Assembly (NCBI GenBank): GCA_045647865.1
Contig: JAZRMW010000063.1
Coordinates: 208,293-272,292, forward strand
Length of the DNA stretch: 64,000 nt
Source: Phocaeicola_A sp045647865
Lineage (GTDB): Bacteria; Bacteroidota; Bacteroidia; Bacteroidales; Bacteroidaceae
Direction of reading: 5' to 3'
Below are positions 8,901-16,400 of this stretch, one piece after another; the first letter of the stretch is position 1, and each line of letters starts with the position of its first letter. A program made the position numbers and the translations under genes. The notes under the pieces were generated by a model. That model was not told the origin of the DNA and ran no database searches. It saw only the letters and a program-made list of their open reading frames with translations.

Positions 8901-9727
8901 TGGCTGAAAGCGAAGGGAAAACAGCACTGGGAACAGCCATCGCCTCAGCCGAGGGGATATATGCTGGCGAAGAATCAACCCTCGACGACGTAAAGACCGC
9001 CACCTCTACCCTGCGGGCTGCCATCAGCGAGAGCAAGCGGACAGCCGAACCGCTGGAGGGACAGAGTTTCGACATGACGGAGTTTCTCACAAACCCCAGC
9101 TTCGAGAACAAGACCACAGGTTGGAGTGTGACCAAACAGGTGAACGGATGGGAATCGTTTGACACCTGGAGCGACCGCCCGGCTGCCGACGGCACCTTCT
9201 TCATCAGCCTCTGCTACCAGAACATCACCTCCATCGACCTCCACCAGACCGTAAGCGGACTGCCTGCCGGAACATACACACTGGAGGCCAGCCTGCGCAA
9301 CACTGATGGAGCCGACTTCCTGACCGACCAACGCATCTATGCCGAAGCGGACGGAGTACTCAGCGAATCGGACCAACTGACACAGGTGAGCGGCACGGGC
9401 AACAATGACTGGTACCGCTTCAGTGTGGCCGATGTGGAACTTCCCGAAGGCAACCCCCTTCGCTTGGGCGTACGTTCCACCGGCACAGGTTCAGGCACCA
9501 AAGGATGGTTCCAGGCCGATGACTTCCGCCTCTACTACTGGGGAGCCTATCGGGCACGCGGCATCGACCTCCCCACCACCGTCCCCGGAGCCATTGTGAA
9601 GGAGCGCCAATACTTCAGTCTGGACGGCACACGCCTCAGTGCTCCACAACCCGGACTCAACATCGTAAAGGAAATCCTCATGAACGGACAAGTGAAGGTC
9701 AGCAAGGCATTTTCCTTTGAACGTTAA
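5990..9727 (+). CDS. GH27 family enzyme (alpha-galactosidase-like), multidomain
   Basis: This 1245-residue secreted enzyme has a signal peptide (residues 1-23). A GH27 TIM barrel starts at TPPMGWNSWDCFG (residues 38-49). The putative nucleophile is Asp212 in DFVKIDD, and the acid/base lies in WPDADML (Asp295/Asp297). Two NPCBM-like carbohydrate-binding modules follow, each marked by DGGDGYD/NGGDNLS and GFATHANS/GFGVNAPS motifs (about residues 430-740). Then come a helical FIVAR-like stretch (about 895-1010), another jelly-roll-like module starting NPSFENKTTGWS, and a T9SS-type tail (YFSLDGTRL). Family members release alpha-galactose or beta-L-arabinopyranose; the exact substrate cannot be told here. 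It is much longer than typical GH27 enzymes of 400-650 residues because of the added modules. Confidence 0.85.
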   Translation: MKRTVLKTLAAVALMTMAVPTVAQTGNEPPFQKWALTPPMGWNSWDCFGPTVVEDEVKQNADYMAQKLAVYGWEYIVVDIRWFVENDKAGGYNQTNPIYVYDEYGRYTPALNRFPSAANGVGFKALADYVHSKGLKFGIHLMRGLPKVAAEKKLPVKGTDGITCDMICNNDSACTWLRDNYKVDCTKPGAQEYYNSCFDLYAQWGVDFVKIDDLARPYHTGEIEMIRKAIDQCGRPIVLSISPGETPLGEVEHVKNHANMWRTVDDFWDNWSQLNYQFQVCAKWAPHIAPGTWPDADMLPLGKISIRGERGAERWTQFTRDEQYTMMNLWTIFKSPLMFGGHLPENDAATDSLLTNRDVLYMHHYSMNNREVTNQDNKVMWSADDPANGDKFVALFNLGGSEYVNPKNVLWRSGTISYLTTGYATNVEVEIPEGSRELALVATDGGDGYDSDHADWINPTVTLKDGTTIDLTDRKYLRGTCGWGNIAVDKNINGGTLSIDGKQYTNGFATHANSILLFSLPEGAVKFTAFAGIDNTGSDQGSKSSVEFMVFNEDPTLRTETTDQWSGGNVTIKIDPTKQAGYSGFIGREAGIQQATVEADITGAEKLYLVVTNGGDNLSYDHADWANPVLIDKAGNEHSLTSINWDANPVNGWNAPKLNKNNDGNTMSIGGTTYDKGFGVNAPSMLTFTLPEGHEYVQFKAIVGYDDDVVNAPSGVTMEFRVFTQNPAPDNAAIVPLDLTKLGFAPEQECRITEMWKGTDMGTFKGNEFAPTLRSHASGLYRVTPLGRTEGATVSLYRPEQEADKPNSYLHLSVSDASTEGGYVQLLCNGKVLSVQRLDADGKAIYNYGDLYADTYTFQALYSGTTTTANAVSEELTITVTGEAEDLTPLHTRANELLKEAQELDLTNVAGALRGALGSPINKPVDNMDKEDLETVITHLQTALDAARMSISYMKTLKATIGEATEFQNILAESEGKTALGTAIASAEGIYAGEESTLDDVKTATSTLRAAISESKRTAEPLEGQSFDMTEFLTNPSFENKTTGWSVTKQVNGWESFDTWSDRPAADGTFFISLCYQNITSIDLHQTVSGLPAGTYTLEASLRNTDGADFLTDQRIYAEADGVLSESDQLTQVSGTGNNDWYRFSVADVELPEGNPLRLGVRSTGTGSGTKGWFQADDFRLYYWGAYRARGIDLPTTVPGAIVKERQYFSLDGTRLSAPQPGLNIVKEILMNGQVKVSKAFSFER

Positions 9728-9740
9728 GTAACGGGATGGA

Positions 9741-9753
9741 GGTGTGTCAAAAT
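9741..9753 (+). repeat. Short direct repeat, copy 1
   Basis: GGTGTGTCAAAAT occurs here and again at 10191-10203. The two copies bracket the 16-bp inverted repeat and the small frame at 9939-10160. Confidence 0.5.
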
Positions 9754-9774
9754 GCCTTCATCACATTCTTTAGG

Positions 9775-9926
9775 CGCAGATGACGCGGATAAATTATAAC
9801 CTTTATTCGCCTTTCGGCTCATCGACCATTCCAAAATATAAAATCTGAAGATGTTTTCGATGAACGAAGTGAATAAAACCTCTTTTAATTATGGTCGGGT
9901 ATAATAATAAATCCGCGTCATCTGCG
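9775..9926. repeat. 16-bp perfect inverted repeat, arms 120 bp apart
   Basis: The arms CGCAGATGACGCGGAT (9775-9790) and ATCCGCGTCATCTGCG (9911-9926) are exact reverse complements. This looks like an intergenic repeat element or MITE-like fragment between the GH27 gene and the accessory cassette. Confidence 0.6.
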
Positions 9927-9938
9927 TCTAAAAAGTTA

Positions 9939-10160
9939 ATGGATATGGAAAGCGATAAGGTGGAGTCACGCAATCTCAACCAACGTTTCAGAATATACCG
10001 TAACGTTGCATTAAATTTGTTCGGTCGCGAAACGTTTGAACATATCGAATTCAAAGAAGTCAGTTCTTACCTGTTGGTAAACAGACGTTCATGCCAAGAT
10101 ATCCTTCAGAAATCAGAAGAAATAAAGAATATGTTTTTAAAGATAGGTTTTGTGTCTTAA
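9939..10160 (+). CDS. Possible small hypothetical protein
   Basis: From the ATG at 9939 a 73-residue frame reads MDMESDKVESRNLNQRFRIY and continues with a mixed, protein-like composition to FLKIGFVS. An upstream ATG at 9891 would start inside the repeat and is unlikely. There is no recognisable promoter, ribosome-binding feature or known motif. It lies between two copies of a 13-bp direct repeat, so it may be a gene remnant carried by a repeat element. I cannot assign a function. Confidence 0.25.
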   Translation: MDMESDKVESRNLNQRFRIYRNVALNLFGRETFEHIEFKEVSSYLLVNRRSCQDILQKSEEIKNMFLKIGFVS

Positions 10161-10190
10161 CCTTTCAAAGAGATATAACAATATAACGAG

Positions 10191-10203
10191 GGTGTGTCAA
10201 AAT
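10191..10203 (+). repeat. Short direct repeat, copy 2
   Basis: Second copy of GGTGTGTCAAAAT (first at 9741-9753). Confidence 0.5.
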
Positions 10204-10210
10204 ACCAACG

Positions 10211-10311
10211 GTCTCTGTCATTCTGAACGAAGTGAAGAATCTGTAAACATCAGCAGAAAATATAAAGCACACGTTATCAAACTATTCACTTCGTTCAGAA
10301 TGACAAGAGAC
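10211..10311. repeat. Inverted repeat of about 28 bp
   Basis: Left arm 10211-10240 and right arm 10284-10311 are near-perfect reverse complements; the core is CATTCTGAACGAAGTGAA. This motif is a common intergenic repeat in gut Bacteroidales. A frame read through it gives the familiar spurious CHSERSEES peptide. Confidence 0.65.
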
Positions 10312-10445
10312 CGTCTGGAAATAACAATAAAAGAGCGCATTTGTATATTTGACACCCCTCAAAAAAAATAAATTGACATATTCACGAACATGCACATATC
10401 TTTACAATTCCCAAATTTGTCAATTCAAACCTTCCGCATTCATTC

Positions 10446-10570
10446 AAAAAAGTCTGGATACTTACTCGAAAAAGTGTCCAGACTTTTTTGAGTTACACTG
10501 GACACTTATTTCAGAACCCCTTGATACTTTTTTCAGTAAGTGTCCAGAGATTTTCAGTAAGTATCCAGAG
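10446..10570. repeat. 22-bp-period array A (GTGTCCAGA cores)
   Basis: Six 10-bp cores start at 10452, 10474, 10496, 10518, 10540 and 10561: five at exact 22-bp steps, then one at 21. Read in a common direction they are GTATCCAGAC, GTGTCCAGAC, GTGTCCAGTG, GTATCAAGGG, GTGTCCAGAG and GTATCCAGAG, in orientation -,+,-,-,+,+. The first two units also pair as a 13-bp hairpin (10446-10458 with 10477-10489). No gene overlaps it. Confidence 0.65.
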
Positions 10571-10639
10571 TTATCTGAGGGCAAATGAAATGAGGGGAAA
10601 TGAGTAAAAATACATATTCTAAAAAAAATGGAACATTCA

Positions 10640-10671
10640 TTTGGTGGTTCCACAATTATGTGCTACATTTG
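10640..10671 (+). promoter_or_regulatory. Full promoter of the cassette's first gene
   Basis: TTTG (10640-10643), a 20-bp spacer and TACATTTG (10664-10671) match the -33/-7 consensus exactly. The start codon is at 10809, so the leader is about 130 nt. Apart from this, 10571-10808 shows nothing recognisable. Confidence 0.75.
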
Positions 10672-10808
10672 CCGACGGATCATTATGCATATTTTGTGAG
10701 TTCATGAGGTGCTGTGTCCTTGAATGGGCATGGCAGGCTGGAAATGGCGATGGAAGGTTTTTCGTGGACGTGGGTAAGAAGTTATAGTTTTTAACCTCTA
10801 AATATAAT

Positions 10809-11756
10809 ATGTATATGAATACGCTTTTGGAAAGCCTGTCGGGAGGGCTTGCAATGTCCCGAATTGAAGTGGAAGGTTCGACTTTGCGTCAAGTGGAACC
10901 GCCTGTTCTCGTTGATACTTCTTTGTTGCCTCGGCGTGTAAAGCATCGTATATTCTTGAAGAATGTTGCCATTTCGGCTGAATTGCCCAAGTTCCGTACT
11001 TTTGGGGTATTGGTGGGGCGCAATGCGGGCAAAGCACTTGTGGAACGCTGTGCGCTGGAGCCTGTGAAACCTTCGCGTGGTCTATTGTTGCCTGGAATCA
11101 AGAGAGTAAAGCCCACCAGTGGTCTGTGGGTCAAACAACCAGTGGCAAGAAGCGGCCATGTGGTGGACTTTGGGCATTCTGCACTTCGCTTTTCTGCTTC
11201 TGCGGGCAGAATTGGTGACGAGATTGTCTCCATCCCCAAGAAAGATTTTGATCAGATAGAGATATTGGTTGCAAAACAAAAGAAAGACAACAATGAATTG
11301 AGTGCGATGCTGAAACGCCAAAAGGCAAAGGGAAAACTCAATCTGTTCAATCCTGTGCTGGATGAGAACGAACTTGCGGACAGCTTTTACTCCTTGTACA
11401 CGGATTGTGGGAAGAACAAGACCGTACCCGCTCAGAAGGAATGCGACAAATTGAAATTTTCGGCCTTTCTTTTTTACCTTGTCAAGATGGAGGGACTTGG
11501 AGGGGAAAGATGGACACAAGGGCGTTTTTATGAATTCATCCAGATGAAAGTGTTTACAGATTTGGGACAGGGTGTAAGAACATTCAATGGCCGACTGACC
11601 GAATTGGCTTTTTTGCCCAAAGCTGTGAAGAAACCGAAAGAATATGAGGCAAATTCGGACTTCAAATATTTCCAGAGTTTGATAATCAAATTCCGAAAAA
11701 CGCCTTTTTACAATCATCTGCGAGTGTTGCGTGGGAATGTTTCTACATTCTTGTAA
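10809..11756 (+). CDS. Unknown protein at the head of an accessory cassette
   Basis: This 315-residue protein has no signal peptide or membrane segment. The N-terminal half is basic and of low order. Residues around 145-175 form a charged helix (PKKDFDQIEILVAKQKKDNN), and the C-terminal half (from about 185) is a helical, lysine-rich domain with FLFYLVKMEGLG and GRFYEFIQMKVF. I do not recognise the family. It has a strong promoter and a terminator at 11782-11815, so it is transcribed separately from the genes behind it. Position next to HU-like and smalltalk-like genes suggests a regulator or nucleic-acid-associated protein, but this is inference. Confidence 0.6.
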   Translation: MYMNTLLESLSGGLAMSRIEVEGSTLRQVEPPVLVDTSLLPRRVKHRIFLKNVAISAELPKFRTFGVLVGRNAGKALVERCALEPVKPSRGLLLPGIKRVKPTSGLWVKQPVARSGHVVDFGHSALRFSASAGRIGDEIVSIPKKDFDQIEILVAKQKKDNNELSAMLKRQKAKGKLNLFNPVLDENELADSFYSLYTDCGKNKTVPAQKECDKLKFSAFLFYLVKMEGLGGERWTQGRFYEFIQMKVFTDLGQGVRTFNGRLTELAFLPKAVKKPKEYEANSDFKYFQSLIIKFRKTPFYNHLRVLRGNVSTFL

Positions 11757-11781
11757 ATGCTTATTTTAAAGGTTTTTACAG

Positions 11782-11815
11782 AAGGAGAATCCATGGTTTT
11801 GGGTTCTCCTTTTTC
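11782..11815 (+). terminator. Rho-independent terminator
   Basis: AAGGAGAATCC (11782-11792) pairs with GGGTTCTCCTT (11801-11811), followed by T residues; it lies 25 bp after the stop at 11756. Confidence 0.7.
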
Positions 11816-11847
11816 ATTCCGAGAAAATCAATTGCTTTTCCGAAGGT

Positions 11848-11879
11848 ATTGAAAAGGGCTTGCAAATGCCATATCTTTG
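11848..11879 (+). promoter_or_regulatory. Promoter of the DUF5675/HU operon
   Basis: TATCTTTG at 11872-11879 is an exact -7 match. ATTG (11848-11851) sits 20 bp upstream as a weak -33. The next start codon is at 11952. Confidence 0.6.
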
Positions 11880-11951
11880 TAATCGCTAAGCAGAAGGAAC
11901 CGGGCTTGGCAGAGACGATAACCTGAGTAAATAATTAAAAAAGGAAAAGCA

Positions 11952-12359
11952 ATGAAACTGACACTGATTCGTACCGGCAGATTGGAAGGATACACGACAG
12001 GAGTGCTTTATGTGGACAGACTCATGTTCTGCCATACGTTGGAACCACAATGGCGCAACTTGGCCATTGAGAAAAAAGTGAGGGGGAAGACGGCAATCCC
12101 AGAGGGAACTTACCGCATCAGACTGCTTCAATCACCAAAGTTCGGGCGCATGATGCCCTGCCTGTTGGACGTACCCCATTTCACAGGGATTCTGATTCAT
12201 AGTGGGAACTATGTGGGCGACACGAAGGGATGCATTCTGGTTGGTGAACGTGGAGACCGTGGAGCACTTTTATACTCGCGTCCCACTTTTGACCGCCTTT
12301 ATCAGACATTGGAAATGGCCTGTTCGGCCGGAGAGGAGATAACAATCACTATTCAATAA
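11952..12359 (+). CDS. DUF5675-like protein with L,D-transpeptidase-like motif
   Basis: This 135-residue soluble protein opens with MKLTLIRTGRLEGYTTGVLYVD and has TLEPQW and GKTAIPEGTYRI, the pattern of DUF5675 proteins found in Bacteroidetes genomes and phages. Residues around 77-95 read LIHSGNYVGDTKGCILVGE. The His followed about ten residues later by KGC recalls the H...(S/T)xGC signature of YkuD-type L,D-transpeptidases, so a peptidoglycan-linked activity is possible, although the family function is not established as far as I know. It heads an operon with a 44-residue protein, an HU-like protein, a two-helix membrane protein and a smalltalk-like peptide. Confidence 0.75.
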   Translation: MKLTLIRTGRLEGYTTGVLYVDRLMFCHTLEPQWRNLAIEKKVRGKTAIPEGTYRIRLLQSPKFGRMMPCLLDVPHFTGILIHSGNYVGDTKGCILVGERGDRGALLYSRPTFDRLYQTLEMACSAGEEITITIQ

Positions 12360-12378
12360 CCCTTTAACACATAAAGTT

Positions 12379-12513
12379 ATGAACAAGAAAAAATCAACGA
12401 GCAAACATCCCGATTGGGTCAGTCTGGTGATGAAGGTGCTGGAGTTCCTTATCTGCCTTCTCAAGAAGGGCAAGGAGTCATCAGGTAATAATAATCAGAA
12501 ACAACAGCAGTAA
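12379..12513 (+). CDS. 44-residue basic micro-protein
   Basis: The frame starts MNKKKSTSKHPDWVSLVMKV, continues with one short hydrophobic helix (LEFLICLLKK) and ends in a Gln/Asn-rich tail, NNNQKQQQ. It begins 19 bp after the preceding stop and 37 bp before the HU-like gene, within the same operon. One amphipathic or membrane-associated helix flanked by lysines fits a small membrane-binding peptide. I do not recognise a family. Confidence 0.55.
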   Translation: MNKKKSTSKHPDWVSLVMKVLEFLICLLKKGKESSGNNNQKQQQ

Positions 12514-12550
12514 TTAACCGTTTTTATCAACTTTCTAATCTTTTAGTTTT

Positions 12551-13027
12551 ATGAGTGTAATTAACATTAAGACCAACTACCAGCGTGTCGGCTTTGCCGA
12601 AGAAATGAAGTACATCACTTCTACAGTGCGTTATTCTACCATCTCACAGGATGACCTGATTGAGTATGCGTGTGAAAACTCGGGTATCCCCAAGGCTCAG
12701 ATGATCTCGGCATTCTATGCCATCATGCAGCAGGTACAACACTTCCTGATGAACGGGCACTCACTGACGCTCGGGTCACTGGGGTACTTTTTCCTCTCAG
12801 CAAATACCAAGGCTGTGGACGAAAAAAGCGAAGCGGGTGTGCATGCAGTAAAGTCTTTGAGCCTGAAGTTCCGTCAGAGCAAAAAGATGAAAGAGCTGCT
12901 CAACTCCAATGTGGTATTGAACAATATCTCCGTATCAAAAGTCAACACGGATGCCTCTGAAGATGATGAAACAGATGAAGGAGGTACTGGCGGCTCCGGC
13001 AACGATGATGGTAACAACCCCCTGTAA
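12551..13027 (+). CDS. HU-like DNA-binding protein with acidic tail
   Basis: This 158-residue protein carries an HU/IHF-like fold. It has the helical pair TISQDDLIEYACENSGIPKA, then HFLMNGHSLTLGSLGYFFLS, matching the glycine-rich turn of the large Bacteroidetes HU variants (HU-HIG type), and the long basic strand SLSLKFRQSKKMKELL. The C-terminal 30 residues are acidic and Gly/Asn-rich (DASEDDETDEGGTGGSG) and probably disordered. It is longer than housekeeping HU, such as the 90-residue copy at 24307-24579, and belongs to the accessory class that in Bacteroides is usually found with smalltalk peptides and a peptidoglycan amidase. Confidence 0.8.
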   Translation: MSVINIKTNYQRVGFAEEMKYITSTVRYSTISQDDLIEYACENSGIPKAQMISAFYAIMQQVQHFLMNGHSLTLGSLGYFFLSANTKAVDEKSEAGVHAVKSLSLKFRQSKKMKELLNSNVVLNNISVSKVNTDASEDDETDEGGTGGSGNDDGNNPL

Positions 13028-13038
13028 TCTGAGCAGCG

Positions 13039-13251
13039 ATGAAAAAGAGTAGTGTGCAGACAATTACCGCCATCGTAGTGTTGGCTACCGGGGTCGCGCT
13101 TTCGTACATAGACTATTTCAACCCTCCATCGGGTGAAATTGCAGCGTCGGTGCTCGACTACTTGAGACACACCATGTTTTTTGCCGGCTCCGTACTTGGG
13201 GTGAAGAACTATGTGGACTACCGCATGTCTCACAAAAAGGAGGATTGCTGA
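13039..13251 (+). CDS. Two-helix small membrane protein (holin-like topology)
   Basis: This 70-residue protein has two probable membrane helices: residues 6-24 (VQTITAIVVLATGVALSYI) and about 33-55 (AASVLDYLRHTMFFAGSVLG). A charged C-terminus, SHKKEDC, follows. It starts 11 bp after the HU-like stop. Size and topology resemble phage holins, and the operon also encodes a DUF5675-like protein with a cell-wall-enzyme-like motif, so a lysis- or envelope-related role can be proposed. There is no family-level evidence for this. Confidence 0.6.
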   Translation: MKKSSVQTITAIVVLATGVALSYIDYFNPPSGEIAASVLDYLRHTMFFAGSVLGVKNYVDYRMSHKKEDC

Positions 13252-13337
13252 ATGAAATCTGGAAACTGGTGATTCAGACACTGATCACCATCCTGACAGC
13301 CATCGGCACCAGCATAGGCATGGCCAGCTGTATGTAA
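13245..13337 (+). CDS. Smalltalk-like peptide, apparently lacking an in-frame ATG
   Basis: The frame NEIWKLVIQTLITILTAIGT ending in IGMASCM has the size and pattern of the smalltalk peptides of Bacteroides, which follow HU-type genes: one hydrophobic helix and a terminal SCM. No ATG is in frame. The only start-like codon is the TTG at 13245, directly behind AGGAGGA and inside the upstream gene. The nearby ATG at 13252 is one base out of frame and gives only MKSGNW. One extra A in ATGAAATCTGG would give MKIWKLVIQ, so a single-base deletion or sequence error is the simplest reading. Confidence 0.55.
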   Translation: MLNEIWKLVIQTLITILTAIGTSIGMASCM

Positions 13338-13341
13338 GAAA

Positions 13342-13369
13342 GTGAAGAATGAAGAGTGAAGAGTGAAGA
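13342..13369 (+). repeat. Heptamer repeat (GTGAAGA x4)
   Basis: Four tandem 7-mers: GTGAAGA, ATGAAGA, GTGAAGA, GTGAAGA. Confidence 0.6.
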
Positions 13370-13410
13370 ATCCAATAGTGTGCTCATGCACGATGGTTCT
13401 TCACTCTTTG
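13359..13410 (+). terminator. Hairpin at the end of the HU/smalltalk operon
   Basis: AGAGTGAAGAATCC pairs with GGTTCTTCACTCT across a loop of about 21 nt; TTTG follows. It lies between convergent genes and may serve both strands. Confidence 0.5.
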
Positions 13411-13473
13411 AATGTTTATAAACTGGCAGACAGATTTACCTTTTGGGGGAATACGGGATTCTTCGTTTTTCCC

Positions 13474-16400
13474 TTATTTCAACAGCAGTTTGTTCACTTT
13501 ACCATTTCCCTTACGAATGACAAATCCTCTTTCTGGCAAAGATTTTAGGCGCATGCCTGACAAAGTATAATATTCCTGACAGGCTGATGCCTCCTCTATG
13601 ACAGGAGAAATGCCTGTCCCTTGATTGGAAAGACGAAACAAACGTACGTTATCAACCTGAAACCCTCCCAAACTACTAGTTTCACCCCGTGGACAATCAA
13701 AACCAATCGTAACAGAATTGTCTGTTTCTAAGAGGAAATCCAGCCCAAGGGTGCGCCAATTCCGAGGATTCTCGTTGTCGTTATTGTTGATGTTGACGGA
13801 ACCATCTGAATTATACGGTTCGGAATAAATGGTACGCTCACTGATGACACTGCTGCCCACAGTTGCAAACAAACGTTGCCTTCCTGTAATGGCGGCATTA
13901 TCTACACACCGCATATCCGCCAACATACGGTAGCTCCCTTGCGGAAGACTGGAAATTGTCTGATACAGACGCACAGATATGTAGTCTCCACCATACCAGA
14001 TATGCCAATCATATGAACCTTCTGTCGGGTTGACATTGCGTTGGTCGCTGGTGCTTATACTACCATAATTGCCATTGGTGTCAGGAAAGTCAAGCACCCA
14101 ACTCGTCGGAGCCCAAGGTATTGCATTCGTATTCCGATGCTCAAACCCATGATTGAGTATATACGTTTCTGTAACCTCCTCGCCTTCGATGTCACCTTCC
14201 TCATCATCTTCTTCTGTATCATCGTCCTCATTATCTTCTTCGGCTTCAGTCAGCGTACTGCCATCCATCGTGAACAAATAGTCGCCACTTCCAATCGTAA
14301 AGCATACGAGAGTGTCAGCATATTGGACATTGCTTACAGATGGCAACTCGCTGATGTCCGTACCTTTTTCGTAAAGTCTCAGTCCTTTCACGACAGGGAG
14401 TGTCACTTTAGCTATAGAACCTGCGGGGACATTGATCTGATAGTCTGTGGTGCTTTCCGTACGATTCCAGGCCATACGCACCTCTCCACGTGGAGATTGG
14501 ACAGCGATATTGGCCTGTGCCATATCAGCCGGAATCCACGGAGAAATGTTCACCGAGTCATAAGCCTCGTCAGCATTGGAGATGCCACCCAACTGTGAGA
14601 AGAACCATTCTTCAATGTGGTCCATCATACAATGGTTCTGGCTGAGCGACATGTCCCAATATTCCAACGAAGTGGTAGCCCCCTGCTTCACCCAATAGCC
14701 ATAGCTGGGATAGGTCGTTTTCTTGACCATGCGATACACTACATCATTATATCCATGGGCGGCCAAAGCCATCAAGGTAGGACGAAGACCGATTTCACCG
14801 GTCTTGATGCTGTATTTGCTGTTTTTTACAGCATCGGCCAAAGCGCGGGCAACAGCCTCAATATTCTCTTCATCGACCATGCCATAAAAGAGCGGCATAC
14901 TGTAATTGGCCTGATTGCCGTACTCGTAAACCCCATCCTTGAAGAAACGCTTGTTGAAAGCCTCTTTGACCGTTTCGGCTTGTCCGAGCCATGTTTCGGC
15001 ATCAGCATCATGTCCCAGTACAGTAGCTACTTTGGCCATCACCTCAAGCAGATAATAATAGGTGCAAGTCAGGGTGAAAGAACTGCTGGTGTGATTCGTC
15101 AGACCGCTTGTCTCTTGCCCCCAGTCGGAAAGCACACTATAATCATTGCGGATGATGCCTCCATTGGCCAACGTGCCATAGTAGGTGATGAGGCGTTTCA
15201 TCCGGTCGTAATAGCGGAGCATGAGACTCTTGTCTCCATACTGCTTGTAGTTGCGCCATGGAATGGTGATGGCTGCTCCTCCCCAATTGAGATCGTCATC
15301 ATAAACATTCATGAAATGGGGTACTGTGCTGGGTACATAGCCCGAAGTGCCCTGAGAGTCAAAGGCATCCATCACGACCTTACTGAGCAGTGTCTTGACA
15401 TCAAAATTGCAGGAAAGAGAATAGAACATCATATTGGGGACATCCAACCACCCTAACTTTTCGCGATGGGGACAGTCGGTCACGGTGTTGTACAACTGGC
15501 TTTGGATACCGTTGTAACAGATGCGATGAATGTCGTTCAGAAGTGTGTTGCTCGTCTCAAAATGTCCAACCGTCTTAACATCACATCTGATACGCTTGGC
15601 AACGAAATCGCCCGGTTGTGGAGCTTTGGTAAGTCCCGATATTTCCAAATAGCGGAAACCATGGTACATAAACTCGGGTCCCCAAGTCTCCCCGTTGACA
15701 TCACCTCGGAAAATATAAGTATCAAGAGTCTTATTGCTGGCTCCTGCAGGTTCATACATGTATTCAAACTTGCAGGCATCGTTTTCTTGCAATTCAGAGT
15801 CATACAGAGTAATAACCGTTCCTGCCGGTTCTTTCAATGTAAAAGAGTAAGTCCCGGCAAAGTTCTGTCCGAAATCAACAAGGTAGTTTCCTGCTTTGTT
15901 TTGTATGACACTGACAGCCTTCCACGTCTCAACCACCCGCAGAGGTTCATATTCGCGAGCACGCATCTGCCCGATGGCCAGGTTGGCAGAAGAGACATGG
16001 GGGGAGCAGAAAACAGGTGTGACAATCTCGCATTTCTCCCATCCGCTGACATCAAAACCAGCTTTACCGATACCGCTGATTTCGAGTCGGGCATCATAAT
16101 CTTCGCCTCCATACCAATTGCTTCCTGTAGTGGGAGACTTGTGAGTACGCCAGTCTGCATCCGTACAGACCTGTTCTACAGAGCCATCAGCATAGGTAAT
16201 ACGGAGTATGGCACGAAGTGATGTCGTGGCTGCGTTATTGGCCAGTTCGGGCTTTACGAAACGGTCACTCATCCGGCTCATGTTGGCAATACCGCCTGCC
16301 ACCTGAGCAATGAGTGTATTTTTGCCTTGTACCAGTAACGGAGTCACATCATAGGTGCTGTAAAGCACATGCTTGTCGTAAGCCGTTTCACCCGGTTCAA

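Noticed and set aside
10150..10371. 73-aa frame with CHSERSEES
   Set aside because: A known spurious translation of a Bacteroidales intergenic inverted repeat.
10349..10588. 79-aa frame
   Set aside because: It runs through the 22-bp array; no start context or protein-like composition.
11082..11717. 211-aa open frame on the minus strand
   Set aside because: It is antisense to the cassette gene at 10809-11756, which has a full promoter and terminator.
14617..15456. 279-aa open frame on the plus strand
   Set aside because: It is inside the GH78 catalytic domain on the other strand; no motif or start context.
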